Origin: DASYXZ01 sp035308965 | GTDB lineage: Bacteria; Acidobacteriota; Terriglobia; UBA7540 | NCBI GenBank assembly: GCA_035308965.1 | Contig: DATGFN010000006.1 | Coordinates: forward strand, 124,001-188,000 | DNA length: 64,000 bases | Direction of reading: 5' to 3' | Shown: piece after piece, positions 49,900 through 58,868 of the stretch | Position numbering within the stretch: the stretch's first letter is position 1 | Layout of the letters: every line of letters begins with the position of its first letter | Program-made: the position numbers and the translations under genes | Notes under the pieces: model-generated | Told to the model about the DNA's origin: nothing | What the model saw: the letters and a program-made list of their open reading frames with translations, nothing else | Database searches by the model: none

Positions 49900-51138
49900 A
49901 TGACTTGGTCGCGCTGTGCCACCGCTCTCTTATTCTTTTCTTTCACCCTGGCTACTCCTGTTTTTGGTGCTGAGCGAACTCCCGCCGAGGCCGAAAAAGT
50001 TGCCCAACAGTTGCTTGCCCACGCCATCATCATTGACACCCATGCCGACACTCCGCAAATGATGCTGGATGAAGGCTATGACGTGGCCGATCCAAACAGC
50101 CCTTACATGATCAGCATTCCCAAAATGCGCCAGGGGCACATGGGCGCGGAGTTCATGTCCATTTGGGTGGACACAGATTGGCCCCGGCAGGACTTAATCC
50201 ACCGCGCGCTCGATTTGATTGACGCCGTTAATACCCAAGTGGCGCTGCATTCCGACAGCCTGGAATTGGCGCGGGCCACCAGCGACATTGAACGCATCCA
50301 CGCCAAGAAAAAGATCGCCTTTTTAATGGGAGTGGAAGGCGGGCACATTATTGAGGACGATTTACGAATGTTGGACGTGTTTTACTCGCTGGGCGTCCGC
50401 TACATGACCCTGACCCATACCAAAAACACGGAATGGGCGGACTCGTCCGGCGACAAACCAAAATGGAACGGCCTGACGGATTTCGGGCGCCAAGTGGTGG
50501 AGCGGATGAACCGCCTGGGCATGATGGTGGACATTTCCCACGTGTCGGATAAGACGTTCTACGACGCCGTGGCAGCTTCCAAAGCGCCCGTGATCGCTTC
50601 TCATTCATCCTGCCGCGCTTTATGTGATGCGCCGCGGGATATGACCGATGATATGATCCGCGCCTTGGCGAAAAACGGTGGAGTGATGGACATCAACTTC
50701 TATACCGCCTTTCTCGATCCTGAATACGCCCGCAAGCATCATCAAGTATCGGGTAGCATGGACGCGGCCGTGAAAGCGGCGCGGGACCGGCTGGCCGGCG
50801 AAGGGAAGCACTTGAGTTACGCCCAGGAAGTTGCGATTGAGCAGAAGTTTGAGGCGGATATCCCCCTTCCTGATTACACCCGCATTGTCGACCACATTGA
50901 CCACGCCGTGAAAGTGGGCGGAGTGGATCACGTCGGCCTGGGATCGGATTTTGACGGCGTCGATTCCATTCCCCGCGGCATGGAGGACGCTTCAAAGATT
51001 CCAAACCTGGTTCGTGAGATGGCGCGCCGCGGGTACAGCGCCGAAGACATGGAGAAAATCCTGGGCGGCAATGTGATGCGGGTGATGCGCCAGGTGGAAG
51101 AAGTTGCACGTAATATTCAGTCCGAGGGAGGAAAGTGA
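49900..51138 (+). CDS. Exported membrane dipeptidase (M19, renal dipeptidase family)
   Basis: 412 residues. The signal peptide is MTWSRCATALLFFSFTLATP, cleaved near 'VFGA'. Metal ligands are visible: H48-x-D50 in 'IIIDTHADTP', the bridging Glu in 'FLMGVEGGH', and later His residues in 'DISHVSDKTFYDAV' and 'PVIASHSSCRAL'. The C-terminal 'HVGLGSDFDGV' completes the amidohydrolase site. Family members cut dipeptides, often with a D-residue at the C-terminal side, using two zinc ions. It would act in the periplasm on peptides or peptidoglycan fragments. The next gene, a secreted cyclophilin, starts 1 base after this stop. Confidence 0.92.
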   Translation: MTWSRCATALLFFSFTLATPVFGAERTPAEAEKVAQQLLAHAIIIDTHADTPQMMLDEGYDVADPNSPYMISIPKMRQGHMGAEFMSIWVDTDWPRQDLIHRALDLIDAVNTQVALHSDSLELARATSDIERIHAKKKIAFLMGVEGGHIIEDDLRMLDVFYSLGVRYMTLTHTKNTEWADSSGDKPKWNGLTDFGRQVVERMNRLGMMVDISHVSDKTFYDAVAASKAPVIASHSSCRALCDAPRDMTDDMIRALAKNGGVMDINFYTAFLDPEYARKHHQVSGSMDAAVKAARDRLAGEGKHLSYAQEVAIEQKFEADIPLPDYTRIVDHIDHAVKVGGVDHVGLGSDFDGVDSIPRGMEDASKIPNLVREMARRGYSAEDMEKILGGNVMRVMRQVEEVARNIQSEGGK

Positions 51139-51139
51139 G

Positions 51140-51925
51140 ATGAAAAAGTTTTCGGCGGGAATTATGGGAACGATTATCGCGGTGGGAGTAGCTTTAGGCC
51201 AGACCCCGGCGAGCAAGCCCACGACGGCCGCTAAAAAAACGGCGTCTACGACAAAAAAGGGTGCGCCGGCGGCCAAAGCATCGCTGATGAACCCTGCGTC
51301 GTTAACCCAGAAAGCCCCCGAAGTTTACAAAGCGAAGTTCACAACCACCAAAGGGGTTTATGTGATTGAAGTCACTCGCGCCTGGGCCCCGCTGGGCGCG
51401 GACCGTTTTTACAACCTGGTGAAGAATGGATTTTTTACGGATGCCAGTTTTTTCCGCGTGATCAAGGAACCCAAGCCGTTTATGGTTCAATTCGGCATCA
51501 ACGCGAAACCTGCGGTGAATACAGTTTGGCAGCCCGCCATAATCCAAGATGACCCAGTAAAGCAGAGTAATAAGCGCGGCTATGTCACCTTCGCCACCGG
51601 AGGCCCCAACACGCGAACAACCCAGGTCTTTATCAATTTCGGCGACAACGCTTTTCTCGATAGCCAGGGCTTTTCGCCCTTCGGTCAGGTCACGGAAGGG
51701 ATGGATGTGGTGGACAACCTCTACAGCGGTTATGGAGAGGGCGCGCCCCAGGGAAGCGGGCCCGAGCAAGGCCGGGTTCAGAATGAAGGCAAACCTTACC
51801 TCGATAAGAGTTTCCCGAAACTGGATAGTATCAAGACGGCTGTGATCATGCCTGCCAGTCCGGCGCATAAAGCAGGCACGCCCCCGGCAGGATCCGCACA
51901 CAAGGGCGCGGCCGCCAAAAAGTAG
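51140..51925 (+). CDS. Exported cyclophilin-type peptidyl-prolyl isomerase
   Basis: 261 residues from ATG 51140; GGGAGG lies nine bases upstream inside the dipeptidase end. A signal peptide (MKKFSAGIMGTIIAVGVALG) is followed by a low-complexity Ala/Lys/Thr linker (~20-50) and a cyclophilin domain (~65-235): 'TTKGVYVIEVTRAWAPLGADRFYNLVKNGFFTDASFFRVI', 'VTFATGGPNTRTTQVFINFGDN' and 'FSPFGQVTEGMDVVDNLY'. A second Ala/Lys/Gly-rich tail ends it. It should catalyse prolyl isomerisation in the periplasm. Close coupling to the M19 peptidase suggests joint expression, though their tasks differ. Confidence 0.9.
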   Translation: MKKFSAGIMGTIIAVGVALGQTPASKPTTAAKKTASTTKKGAPAAKASLMNPASLTQKAPEVYKAKFTTTKGVYVIEVTRAWAPLGADRFYNLVKNGFFTDASFFRVIKEPKPFMVQFGINAKPAVNTVWQPAIIQDDPVKQSNKRGYVTFATGGPNTRTTQVFINFGDNAFLDSQGFSPFGQVTEGMDVVDNLYSGYGEGAPQGSGPEQGRVQNEGKPYLDKSFPKLDSIKTAVIMPASPAHKAGTPPAGSAHKGAAAKK

Positions 51926-52017
51926 TTGGCCAATCTAAGGTCCGTCTCACGCTCAGTCATCGAAGCGAGACCGCGCGGAGCAATGGGCGAAATCATGGGC
52001 GGTTGGAGATTCTCCGA

Positions 52018-52413
52018 ATGGAAAAACCAGAATTCAAGCTCAGCAAGATCTCAACGGTGATGCTGGGCGTGCGCGAAATGGACCGGGCGGCGACTTTCTA
52101 CCGCGACAAGCTCGGGCTTGCCGTCCAGTTTGAAATTCCAGGGTTCACTTTCTTGAACACGGGCGGCGTCACGCTTTGCCTGAGCGAGCCTCTGGCCAGG
52201 GCTCTCGCCGGGCCCTCTCAACCGCTTGCAGGCGTCGCCGAATTGGTTTTTTCGGTGGACGACGTGCAGAGCGCCTACGAAGCGCTGGCCGCCAAGGGAG
52301 TTAAATTCACCCTTGAGCCGCACAACGTAACCGGCACGCAATGGGCGGCCAACTTCGACGACCCCGATGGACACAAGCTTTCCATCTTCGGTCCCCGCGC
52401 CAACGCGCAATAG
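52018..52413 (+). CDS. Glyoxalase/bleomycin-resistance fold protein (VOC superfamily)
   Basis: 131 residues from ATG 52018; a TTG at 52003 is possible but has no advantage. The vicinal-oxygen-chelate fold has 'STVMLGVREMDRAATFYRDKLGL' near the start, 'ELVFSVDDVQSAYEALAAKGVKF' at the second half and the closing 'FDDPDGHKLSIFGP'. The 'FxDPDGH' motif supplies a metal ligand in family enzymes. Whether it is a glyoxalase, dioxygenase or binding protein cannot be decided. It lies between two cyclophilin genes on the same strand. Confidence 0.85.
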   Translation: MEKPEFKLSKISTVMLGVREMDRAATFYRDKLGLAVQFEIPGFTFLNTGGVTLCLSEPLARALAGPSQPLAGVAELVFSVDDVQSAYEALAAKGVKFTLEPHNVTGTQWAANFDDPDGHKLSIFGPRANAQ

Positions 52414-52472
52414 TTAATGGTTTGACTTCGATTCCACCGCCGTCGTGAACATGCCGGCGAAAGGGAGAAACA

Positions 52473-53003
52473 ATGAGCGATTTGAAACCCGGACTTTATG
52501 CAGTGCTTGAGACCTCCATGGGCGAGATCACTTGCCGGCTTTTCCCCGACAAGGCCCCCAAGACGGTGGACAATTTTGTCGGTCTGGCCAAAGGCGAAAA
52601 AGAGTCCATGGACCCGAAAACCAGGGAGCGCGGCAAAAGACGGTTCTACGACGGGTTGATTTTCCACCGCGTGATTCCCAATTTCATGATCCAGGGCGGC
52701 TGCCCGCAAGGCACGGGCACGGGCGGGCCGGGCTACAAATTCGAAGACGAGTTTTCCAAAGACCTCCGTTTCGACAAACCCGGAAAACTCGCTATGGCCA
52801 ACTCAGGGCCGGGGACCAATGGCAGCCAATTTTTCATTACCCTCGCACCCACCGACTGGCTGAACCAGCATCACACCATCTTTGGCGAAGTGGTGGAGGG
52901 TCACAACGTGGTGGAGAAAATCGGCGCCGTCGCCCGCGACCGACAAGACCGGCCGCAGACACCGATTGTGATGAATGCAGTCAGGATTGTGGAGCAGAAA
53001 TGA
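52473..53003 (+). CDS. Cytosolic cyclophilin-type peptidyl-prolyl isomerase
   Basis: 176 residues from ATG 52473, with AAAGGGAG seven bases upstream. There is no signal peptide, unlike the cyclophilin at 51140. Complete active site: 'FYDGLIFHRVIPNFMIQGGCPQGTGTGGPGYKFEDEF', 'AMANSGPGTNGSQFFITLAPTDWLNQHHTIFGEVVEG'. F, R and Q of 'FHRV..FMIQGG' and 'SQFFI' are the catalytic residues. It assists folding in the cytosol. The paired secreted and cytosolic enzymes within 2 kb look like a local duplication that then diverged, but identity between them is modest. Confidence 0.93.
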   Translation: MSDLKPGLYAVLETSMGEITCRLFPDKAPKTVDNFVGLAKGEKESMDPKTRERGKRRFYDGLIFHRVIPNFMIQGGCPQGTGTGGPGYKFEDEFSKDLRFDKPGKLAMANSGPGTNGSQFFITLAPTDWLNQHHTIFGEVVEGHNVVEKIGAVARDRQDRPQTPIVMNAVRIVEQK

Positions 53004-53048
53004 AACATGAAGTATGAAGTATGAAGTATGAATTGTGAAGTATGAAGA
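53003..53048 (+). repeat. Tandem GAAGTATGAA array, left flank of the four-helix-bundle gene
   Basis: ATGAAACATGAAGTATGAAG-TATGAAGTATGAATTGTGAA-GTATGAAG. The inverse units (CTTCATACTTCATAATTCATACTTC) stand at ~53476-53500, directly after the gene. The array also supplies the start codon context of the gene at 53042. Confidence 0.8.
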
Positions 53049-53443
53049 AGCCTGATGGTCCGCCAATTGATATTCGAACACGATCCTTCAAGTATGCCTG
53101 TCGTGCCATCCGGCTCTTTCAGCATTTGCAAGACCAGAAGGATCGAGCAGGATGGGTTATTGGGCAGCAATATTTGCGATCATCAACTTCAATCGGAGCT
53201 AACCTACAGGAAGCCAAGTCAGCAGAGAGTCGAGGGGACTTCATTCACAAATGTGGTTTGGCACTAAAGGAAGCACGAGAGAGTTTGTATTGGCTGCAAT
53301 TGCTCGATGAAACCGAAATCGTCAAAAAAAGCAAATTGCAACCTCTAATTCAAGAGACGGATGAAATCGTCTCCATCATCACGTCCATTATCATAACCTC
53401 AAAGAATCGCAAACTTCTCGTGACAAAAGGAGGCACTCGGTAG
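53042..53443 (+). CDS. Four-helix-bundle protein (23S rRNA intervening-sequence family)
   Basis: 133 residues matching the four-helix-bundle/S23 family: 'DIRTRSFKYACRAIRLFQHL', 'IGQQYLRSSTSIGANLQEAKSAESRGDFIHKCGLALKEARESLYWLQLL' and a final helix 'ETDEIVSIITSIIITSKN'. Family members are small all-helical proteins first seen in intervening sequences of 23S rRNA genes. Many now lie alone between short repeats, and their function is unknown. This one is bracketed by facing GAAGTATGAA arrays, is not in an rRNA gene and has no clear ribosome site. The base composition is A+T-richer than its neighbours, which suggests an inserted unit. Confidence 0.82.
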   Translation: MKKPDGPPIDIRTRSFKYACRAIRLFQHLQDQKDRAGWVIGQQYLRSSTSIGANLQEAKSAESRGDFIHKCGLALKEARESLYWLQLLDETEIVKKSKLQPLIQETDEIVSIITSIIITSKNRKLLVTKGGTR

Positions 53444-53475
53444 GAGCATTCCATAATGCCTCCCGATAAGAGGTC

Positions 53476-53500
53476 CTTCATACTTCATAATTCATACTTC
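53476..53500 (-). repeat. Inverse GAAGTATGAA array, right flank
   Basis: CTTCATACTTCATAATTCAT-ACTTC faces the array at 53003-53048. It ends a few bases before the mdh stop. Confidence 0.75.
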
Positions 53501-54427
53501 TTACAGTTTGATAATTTCGATTAATTCCTTGACGGAAGCTGCGGATTTTTCCAGAGCTTTTTGCTCCTCCGCAGTGAGCTTAATCTCGATAATCTGCTCA
53601 ATACCGCGCGCGCCGAGCTTTACCGGCACGCCCACAAACAGACCGTTGATCCCGTATTCCCCTTCCAGGTAGGCCGCGCAGGGTAGGATTTTCTTGCGAT
53701 CGTTGAAAATGGCGTCAATCATTTCGACTACCGCTGCCGAAGGCGCGTAATAGGCGCTTCCCGCTTTCAGCAAGTTCACTATTTCCGCGCCGCCACCCGC
53801 CGTGCGTTTGATGATGGCATCGAGCTTATCTTTGGCCATCAATTCACCCACCGGAATCCCGGCCACCGTCGTATAGCGCGGCACGGGGACCATGGTGTCA
53901 CCGTGTCCGCCCAGCACAAATCCCTGAACGTTTTGTACGGAAACATTCAGCGCTTCTGCGATGAACGTCCGGTAGCGCGCCGTATCCAGAACGCCCGCCA
54001 TGCCGATCACGCGGTTCTTTGAAAATCCGCTCACCTTAAAAGCTGTCTGCGCCATGGCGTCGAGCGGATTGGTCACTACGATCAGGATGGAATCGGGAGA
54101 ATATTTCACCGCCTGCTCCATCGCGGCCTTCACCACTTCGTAATTCGCTTTCAAAAGATCATCGCGGCTCATCCCCGGTTTGCGCGGGAAGCCCGCCGTC
54201 ATCACCACCAGGTCCGAATTTCGTGTGTCGGCATAGTCGTTGGTGCCGCGAACTTTGCAATCATAACCTTCAATAGGTCCCGCTTCGAGCAGGTCCAATC
54301 CCTTGCCCTGCGGAATCCCTTCCAGAATATCGATCATCACCACATCGGCCAGTTGCTTGTCCACCAGACGATGGGCCACTGTCGCTCCCACATTGCCTGA
54401 GCCCACGACCGTCACTTTTCTTCGCAT
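53501..54427 (-). CDS. mdh: Malate dehydrogenase
   Basis: 308 residues; start 54427 with CGGAGG five bases upstream. It belongs to the LDH-like MDH type: 'KVTVVGSGNVGATVAHRLVDK' NAD loop, 'MTAGFPRKPGMSRDDLLKAN' with the substrate arginines, 'VVTNPLDAMAQTAFKVSGF', and the catalytic His in 'FVLGGHGDTMVPVPRY'. The Arg pair in 'PRKPGMSRD' favours malate/oxaloacetate over lactate. It oxidises malate to oxaloacetate in the citric acid cycle. It is the last gene of acnA-icd-mdh on the minus strand. Confidence 0.96.
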   Translation of the reverse strand: MRRKVTVVGSGNVGATVAHRLVDKQLADVVMIDILEGIPQGKGLDLLEAGPIEGYDCKVRGTNDYADTRNSDLVVMTAGFPRKPGMSRDDLLKANYEVVKAAMEQAVKYSPDSILIVVTNPLDAMAQTAFKVSGFSKNRVIGMAGVLDTARYRTFIAEALNVSVQNVQGFVLGGHGDTMVPVPRYTTVAGIPVGELMAKDKLDAIIKRTAGGGAEIVNLLKAGSAYYAPSAAVVEMIDAIFNDRKKILPCAAYLEGEYGINGLFVGVPVKLGARGIEQIIEIKLTAEEQKALEKSAASVKELIEIIKL

Positions 54428-54443
54428 TGTTCCTCCGTTCGAA

Positions 54444-54554
54444 ATGTAGACAGTAGAGAGCAGACAATAGAGAGGAAAAACAAAAACTGGACGATCAAAC
54501 CTTTCCTCATTCTCTACGCCCTGTCTACAGTTTACCGTCTACGGTCTACTGCCC
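54444..54554. repeat. Facing arrays of GTAGACAGTAG-like units between icd and mdh
   Basis: GTAGACAGTAGAGAGCAGAC-AATAGAGAG at ~54446-54473 faces CTCTACGCCCTGTCTACAGT-TTACCGTCTACGGTCTACTG at ~54513-54552. The units are related to the array at 14360-14400. They could form a long imperfect hairpin in the icd-mdh message. Confidence 0.65.
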
Positions 54555-54559
54555 TTCAC

Positions 54560-55981
54560 CTACTTCATGTTCTCAATCATCGCGTCGGCGAAGGCGCTGG
54601 TGCCCAATTTCTGCACATCCTTGGCGCCTTCCATTTTCATCAATCGTTCCAGGTCATACGTCACGCGACGCTGGGCGATGGTTGCGGCCAGCGATTTCTC
54701 GATCATGTCTCCGACCTCCGGCCAGCCCATGAATTCAAACATCAGCGCGCCGGAGCGAATCACGGCGCCGGGATTGATCATGTCCTTATCGGCGTATTTG
54801 GGCGCAGTGCCGTGAGTGGCCTCAAATACTCCGAACCCGTCGCCGATGTTGGCGCCCGGGGCCAGGCCCAGGCCGCCGATTTGCGCCGCGCATGCGTCCG
54901 ACAAATAATCGCCATTCAAGTTGGGCGTGCAAACCACTTCGTATTCGCCGGCACGGGTAAGAATTTGCTGCAACATGGAATCGGCGATACGGTCGTTTAC
55001 CAGAATTTTCTGCTTCCACCTGCCTTTTCCGTGCGTCGCATAAATTGAGTCCAAAGTTTCCTTCACCTCGGCATAGATCTTTTTCCTGAACGCCTCGTTG
55101 GCTATTTCAAGGCCAGGTTCCACCAGCGCCGCGTTGGCCTCAATCGAAATATTTGGGTCCGCGTCCTTGTTGCCGACCGCCCAGCTTTCGCGCTCGGTCA
55201 CGATTTGCTGGCGAAACTCTTTCTTGGCCAGCTCATAACCCCAATCGCGGAAAGCGCCCTCGGTGAACTTCATGATGTTCCCTTTATGGACCAGGGTCAC
55301 CGTCTTGTGATTGCGATCGATGGCGTAACGGATGGCGCGGCGAATCAACTGGTTCGTAGCGGTGATGGACATGGGTTTGATGCCCACGCCCGAATCAGCG
55401 CGAATCTGTTTCTTGTTATTATCATCGCGCAGCACTTGATTGATGTAATCGATCAACTTTTGCGCTTGCGGAGTGCCCACCGCCCACTCTATGCCGGCAT
55501 AAACGTCCTCGGTGTTCTCGCGGAAAATGATGATGTTCATCGCTTCCGGATTTTTCACCGGCGAGGGCAGCCCCGGAATATATTTTACCGGCCGCCAACA
55601 GGCATAGAGGTTCAACAATTGGCGCAGCGATACGTTCAGACTGCGAATGCCTCCGCCCACCGGCGTGGTTAGAGGCCCTTTGATGGCAATACGAAATTCC
55701 TTGATGGCGTCAAGGGTTCCCTGCGGCAGCCACTCGCCGAACTGGCGGAAGGCTTTTTCTCCGGCAAACACTTCGTACCAGGCAATCCGGCGCTTGCCTG
55801 CGAAGGCGCGATGCACGGCGGCATCAAATACGCGCTGCGATGCCTTCCAAATGTCGCGGCCCGTTCCGTCGCCCTCGATGTAAGGAATTACGGGGTTATC
55901 GGGAATAGAAAACTTCCCATTCTCATAGCCGATGGCGTGGCCGTTCTCGGGCACGGGAGTATTGTTGTAACTTGCGCTCAT
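54560..55981 (-). CDS. icd: Isocitrate dehydrogenase (NADP type)
   Basis: 473 residues; start 55981 with CAGGAG seven bases upstream. Blocks match the E. coli-like class: 'IPYIEGDGTGRDIWKASQRVFDAAV', substrate arginines and the Ser loop in 'GGIRSLNVSLRQLLNLYACWRPVKYIPGLPSPV', 'MNIIIFRENTEDVYAGIEW', 'TLVHKGNIMKFTEGAFRDWGYELA', 'YLSDACAAQIGGLGLAPGANIGD' and 'EATHGTAPKYADKDMINPGAVI'. It makes 2-oxoglutarate from isocitrate. The Ser of 'SLNVSLRQ' lies where E. coli ICD is phosphorylated, but no kinase gene is near. It is ~55 residues longer than the E. coli protein. It sits between acnA and mdh. Confidence 0.95.
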   Translation of the reverse strand: MSASYNNTPVPENGHAIGYENGKFSIPDNPVIPYIEGDGTGRDIWKASQRVFDAAVHRAFAGKRRIAWYEVFAGEKAFRQFGEWLPQGTLDAIKEFRIAIKGPLTTPVGGGIRSLNVSLRQLLNLYACWRPVKYIPGLPSPVKNPEAMNIIIFRENTEDVYAGIEWAVGTPQAQKLIDYINQVLRDDNNKKQIRADSGVGIKPMSITATNQLIRRAIRYAIDRNHKTVTLVHKGNIMKFTEGAFRDWGYELAKKEFRQQIVTERESWAVGNKDADPNISIEANAALVEPGLEIANEAFRKKIYAEVKETLDSIYATHGKGRWKQKILVNDRIADSMLQQILTRAGEYEVVCTPNLNGDYLSDACAAQIGGLGLAPGANIGDGFGVFEATHGTAPKYADKDMINPGAVIRSGALMFEFMGWPEVGDMIEKSLAATIAQRRVTYDLERLMKMEGAKDVQKLGTSAFADAMIENMK

Positions 55982-56011
55982 TCTGGCTCCTGATTCTTTT
56001 CGTCTGATTTC

Positions 56012-58729
56012 TCAGTTTGTTTTCAGCAGGCTCCGCAACACTGTGGGAAGGATTCCTCCGTTGCGGTAATAATTCACTTCGACGGCGGAATCCAATCGCG
56101 CGACCGCCTTGAAATTCTTTTTTGAGCCGTCGGGGCTTGTGGCGGTGATCGTCACTTCGGATCGAGGCTGAACGTGATTGCCAAGGCCGCTGACGTCCAG
56201 CGTTTCTTGCCCGGTCAGTCCGAGCGAGGCGGCATTCTCGCCTTCCAAAAATTGCAGCGGCAGCACGCCCATCCCCACCAAATTGCTGCGGTGGATGCGC
56301 TCGTAGGTTTCCGCCATCGTCGCCCGCACTCCCAGAAGCAGAGTGCCCTTGGCGGCCCAATCGCGCGACGAGCCCGAGCCGTACTCTTTTCCCGCAATCA
56401 CCATCAGCGGGACGCCTTCCGAGCGGTAACGCATGGCCGCATCGTAAATGGACATCTTCTCGCCGTCCGGAAAATGAACGGTGATGCCGCCTTCGGTTCC
56501 GGGCAGCAGCAGATTCTTCAGCCGGATATTGGCAAACGTTCCGCGCACCATCACGCGATCGTTCCCGCGCCGTGAACCGTAGGAATTAAAATCCATTTTC
56601 TGAATCTTTCGTTCCAGCAGGAATCGGCCCGCCGGACTGTCGCCCGCAATGTCGCCGGCGGGCGAGATGTGATCCGTGGTTACCGAATCCCCCAAGAGCG
56701 CCAGCACGCGCGCGCCGCGAATTTCGTGGATGGGCGATGGTTCCGCACCGAATTCGATGAAGAATGGCGGCTCCTGGATGTAGGTGGAGTCCGCCTGCCA
56801 ATTATAAAGCGCGCCGCCGGCAACCGGGATGGCGTTCCAGGTCGGATTGCCGTCCCAAACGTTTCCATAGGACTCTCTAAACATTTCCGGCTTCACGGCC
56901 TTGCCCATCGTCTCGGTGATTTCTTCCTGGGAGGGCCAGATGTCGCGCAAGAAGACGGGTGTGCCGTGGCGATCCTTACCGAGCGGTTCGGTCTCCAAGT
57001 CCGTGTCCACTGTTCCTGCCAACGCGTAGGCAACCACCAAGGGCGGCGAGGCCAGGTAGTTGGCGCGCACTTGCGGATGAATGCGCCCTTCAAAATTTCG
57101 ATTCCCACTCAGGACGGCGGCCGCCACCAGTTGATTTTCTGAAACCGCTTTCGCCACTTCGGGCGGGAGCGGACCGCTATTGCCGATGCAAGTGGTGCAT
57201 CCATAACCCACCAGGTTGAAGCGAAGCGCGGCAAGTGAATCCAGCACGCCCGCTTCCTTCAAGTATTCGGTTACAACTTTCGAGCCCGGAGCCAAACTTG
57301 TTTTCACGTGGGCCGGCACAGTGAGTCCGCGTTCTGCAGCTTTCTTGGCAAGAAGCCCGGCGCCCAGCATCACCGATGGGTTGGAAGTGTTGGTACAGGA
57401 AGTGATGGCGGCAATCACCACCGCGCCGTGGCCAATCGTTTCCAGGTGGCCGTTGGAACGTACTGTGCCCGTGCGTCCCAGATCCGCCACCGGCAAACCA
57501 AAACCGCGCTCCTTCACCGGCGTGACCAGGGCTTTTTCAAATTCCCGCTTCATGTCGGAAAGAGCGACACGATCCTGCGGGCGTTTGGGGCCGGCGAGAC
57601 TGGGCTCGACGGTGGCGAGGTCGAGTCCAAGCGTTTCGCTGAACTCGGGGTCGGGCGTTTGGGCGGTGCGGAAGAGTCCCTGCGCCTTGGTGTATCGTTC
57701 CACGCGATCCACTTCAGCGTCGGTGCGCCCGGTCTGGCGGAGGTAGCGGAGCGTCTCGTCATCCACCGGGAAGAATCCCATGGTGGCGCCATACTCCGGA
57801 GACATGTTGCCGATAGTGGCGCGGTCGGCCAGCGACATTTGAGAAAGACCGTCGCCAAAAAACTCCACGAACTTATCCACCACGCCTTTTTTGCGAAGAA
57901 TCTGGGTGACGGTCAGCACCAAATCCGTGGCGGTAACGCCCTCGTGCAAACGGCCGGTCAATTTGAATCCCACCACTTTGGGGGTGAGAAAATAATAAGG
58001 CTGGCCCAGCATCGCCGCTTCCGCTTCTATTCCGCCCACTCCCCAGCCGAGCACCCCGAGCCCGTTGATCATGGTGGTGTGTGAATCGGTACCCACCAGG
58101 GTGTCCGGATACAGGACCGCGCCGGAATCTTCCTTCTGCTCCACCACCACCTTGGCGAGGAATTCGAGATTGACCTGGTGCACGATGCCGGTGGCGGGCG
58201 GTACCACGCGAAAATTCGCGAAAGCTTTCTGCCCCCAGCGCAGGAACTCATAACGTTCGCGGTTGCGCTCAAACTCAATGTCCGCATTGCGCGCCAGGGC
58301 CACCAGGGAGCCAAACACATCCACTTGCACCGAATGGTCAATCACCAGGTCGACGGGCACCAGCGGATTGATGCGGGCTGGATCGCCGCCCAGTCGCTTC
58401 ATGGCGGAGCGCATGGCGGCCAGGTCGACCACCGCGGGGACCCCGGTAAAATCCTGGAGGATCACGCGCGCGGGTTTGAATGGAACCTCATGAGCGGCGG
58501 GCGATTTCGCGTTCCAGGCAGCCAGGGCGCGGACGTCTTCCTCTGTCACCAGCGTGCCGTCACAATTGCGGAGAACCGATTCCAGAAGGACCTTAATCGA
58601 AAACGGAAGCTTCGAGATATTTCCAATTCCGGACTTCTCCAAAGCGTCGAGTCGATATATGGAAGCGGCGCCGCCGGCCGTCTGTATCGGGGAGCGTGCG
58701 CCAAAAGCGTCCTTAATTGCTGCTGCCAT
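56012..58729 (-). CDS. acnA: Aconitate hydratase (AcnA/IRP type)
   Basis: 905 residues from ATG 58729, with AAAGG eight bases upstream; a GTG nine bases before it is less likely. All three cluster cysteines are present: 'AITSCTNTSNPSVMLGAG' and 'GYGCTTCIGNSGPLPPEV'. Other blocks include 'QDFTGVPAVVDLAAMRSAM', 'VGTDSHTTMINGLGVLGWGVGGIEAEA' and, in the swivelling C-terminal domain, 'GDSVTTDHISPAG', 'SYGSRRGNDRVMVRGTFANIR' and 'AGKEYGSGSSRDWAAKG'. It converts citrate to isocitrate through a 4Fe-4S cluster. As in AcnA proteins, the apo form might bind RNA, but this is not shown. It is the first gene of the TCA cluster. Confidence 0.97.
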   Translation of the reverse strand: MAAAIKDAFGARSPIQTAGGAASIYRLDALEKSGIGNISKLPFSIKVLLESVLRNCDGTLVTEEDVRALAAWNAKSPAAHEVPFKPARVILQDFTGVPAVVDLAAMRSAMKRLGGDPARINPLVPVDLVIDHSVQVDVFGSLVALARNADIEFERNRERYEFLRWGQKAFANFRVVPPATGIVHQVNLEFLAKVVVEQKEDSGAVLYPDTLVGTDSHTTMINGLGVLGWGVGGIEAEAAMLGQPYYFLTPKVVGFKLTGRLHEGVTATDLVLTVTQILRKKGVVDKFVEFFGDGLSQMSLADRATIGNMSPEYGATMGFFPVDDETLRYLRQTGRTDAEVDRVERYTKAQGLFRTAQTPDPEFSETLGLDLATVEPSLAGPKRPQDRVALSDMKREFEKALVTPVKERGFGLPVADLGRTGTVRSNGHLETIGHGAVVIAAITSCTNTSNPSVMLGAGLLAKKAAERGLTVPAHVKTSLAPGSKVVTEYLKEAGVLDSLAALRFNLVGYGCTTCIGNSGPLPPEVAKAVSENQLVAAAVLSGNRNFEGRIHPQVRANYLASPPLVVAYALAGTVDTDLETEPLGKDRHGTPVFLRDIWPSQEEITETMGKAVKPEMFRESYGNVWDGNPTWNAIPVAGGALYNWQADSTYIQEPPFFIEFGAEPSPIHEIRGARVLALLGDSVTTDHISPAGDIAGDSPAGRFLLERKIQKMDFNSYGSRRGNDRVMVRGTFANIRLKNLLLPGTEGGITVHFPDGEKMSIYDAAMRYRSEGVPLMVIAGKEYGSGSSRDWAAKGTLLLGVRATMAETYERIHRSNLVGMGVLPLQFLEGENAASLGLTGQETLDVSGLGNHVQPRSEVTITATSPDGSKKNFKAVARLDSAVEVNYYRNGGILPTVLRSLLKTN

Positions 58730-58843
58730 AGAGTTCACCTTTGAGTATCATCGCCACACGCGGTACCTGGATGTGCTGACGATCACGCACCCTGATTGCC
58801 CCCAGCTCTTAAAATAACGCGGCCAAGACACCAAACGGCACTT

Positions 58844-58868
58844 CACATGTGTGCTCACCACATATGTG
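58844..58868. promoter_or_regulatory. Pair of palindromes upstream of acnA (possible operator)
   Basis: CACATGTG (58844-58851) and CACATATGTG (58859-58868) lie 15 bases apart, start to start, about 115-140 bases upstream of the acnA start. They could be sites for one dimeric regulator. No confident -35/-10 pair is seen beside them. Confidence 0.3.

Noticed and set aside
53003..53048. CRISPR array
   Set aside because: Units are about 9 bases with no unique spacers, and there are no cas genes.
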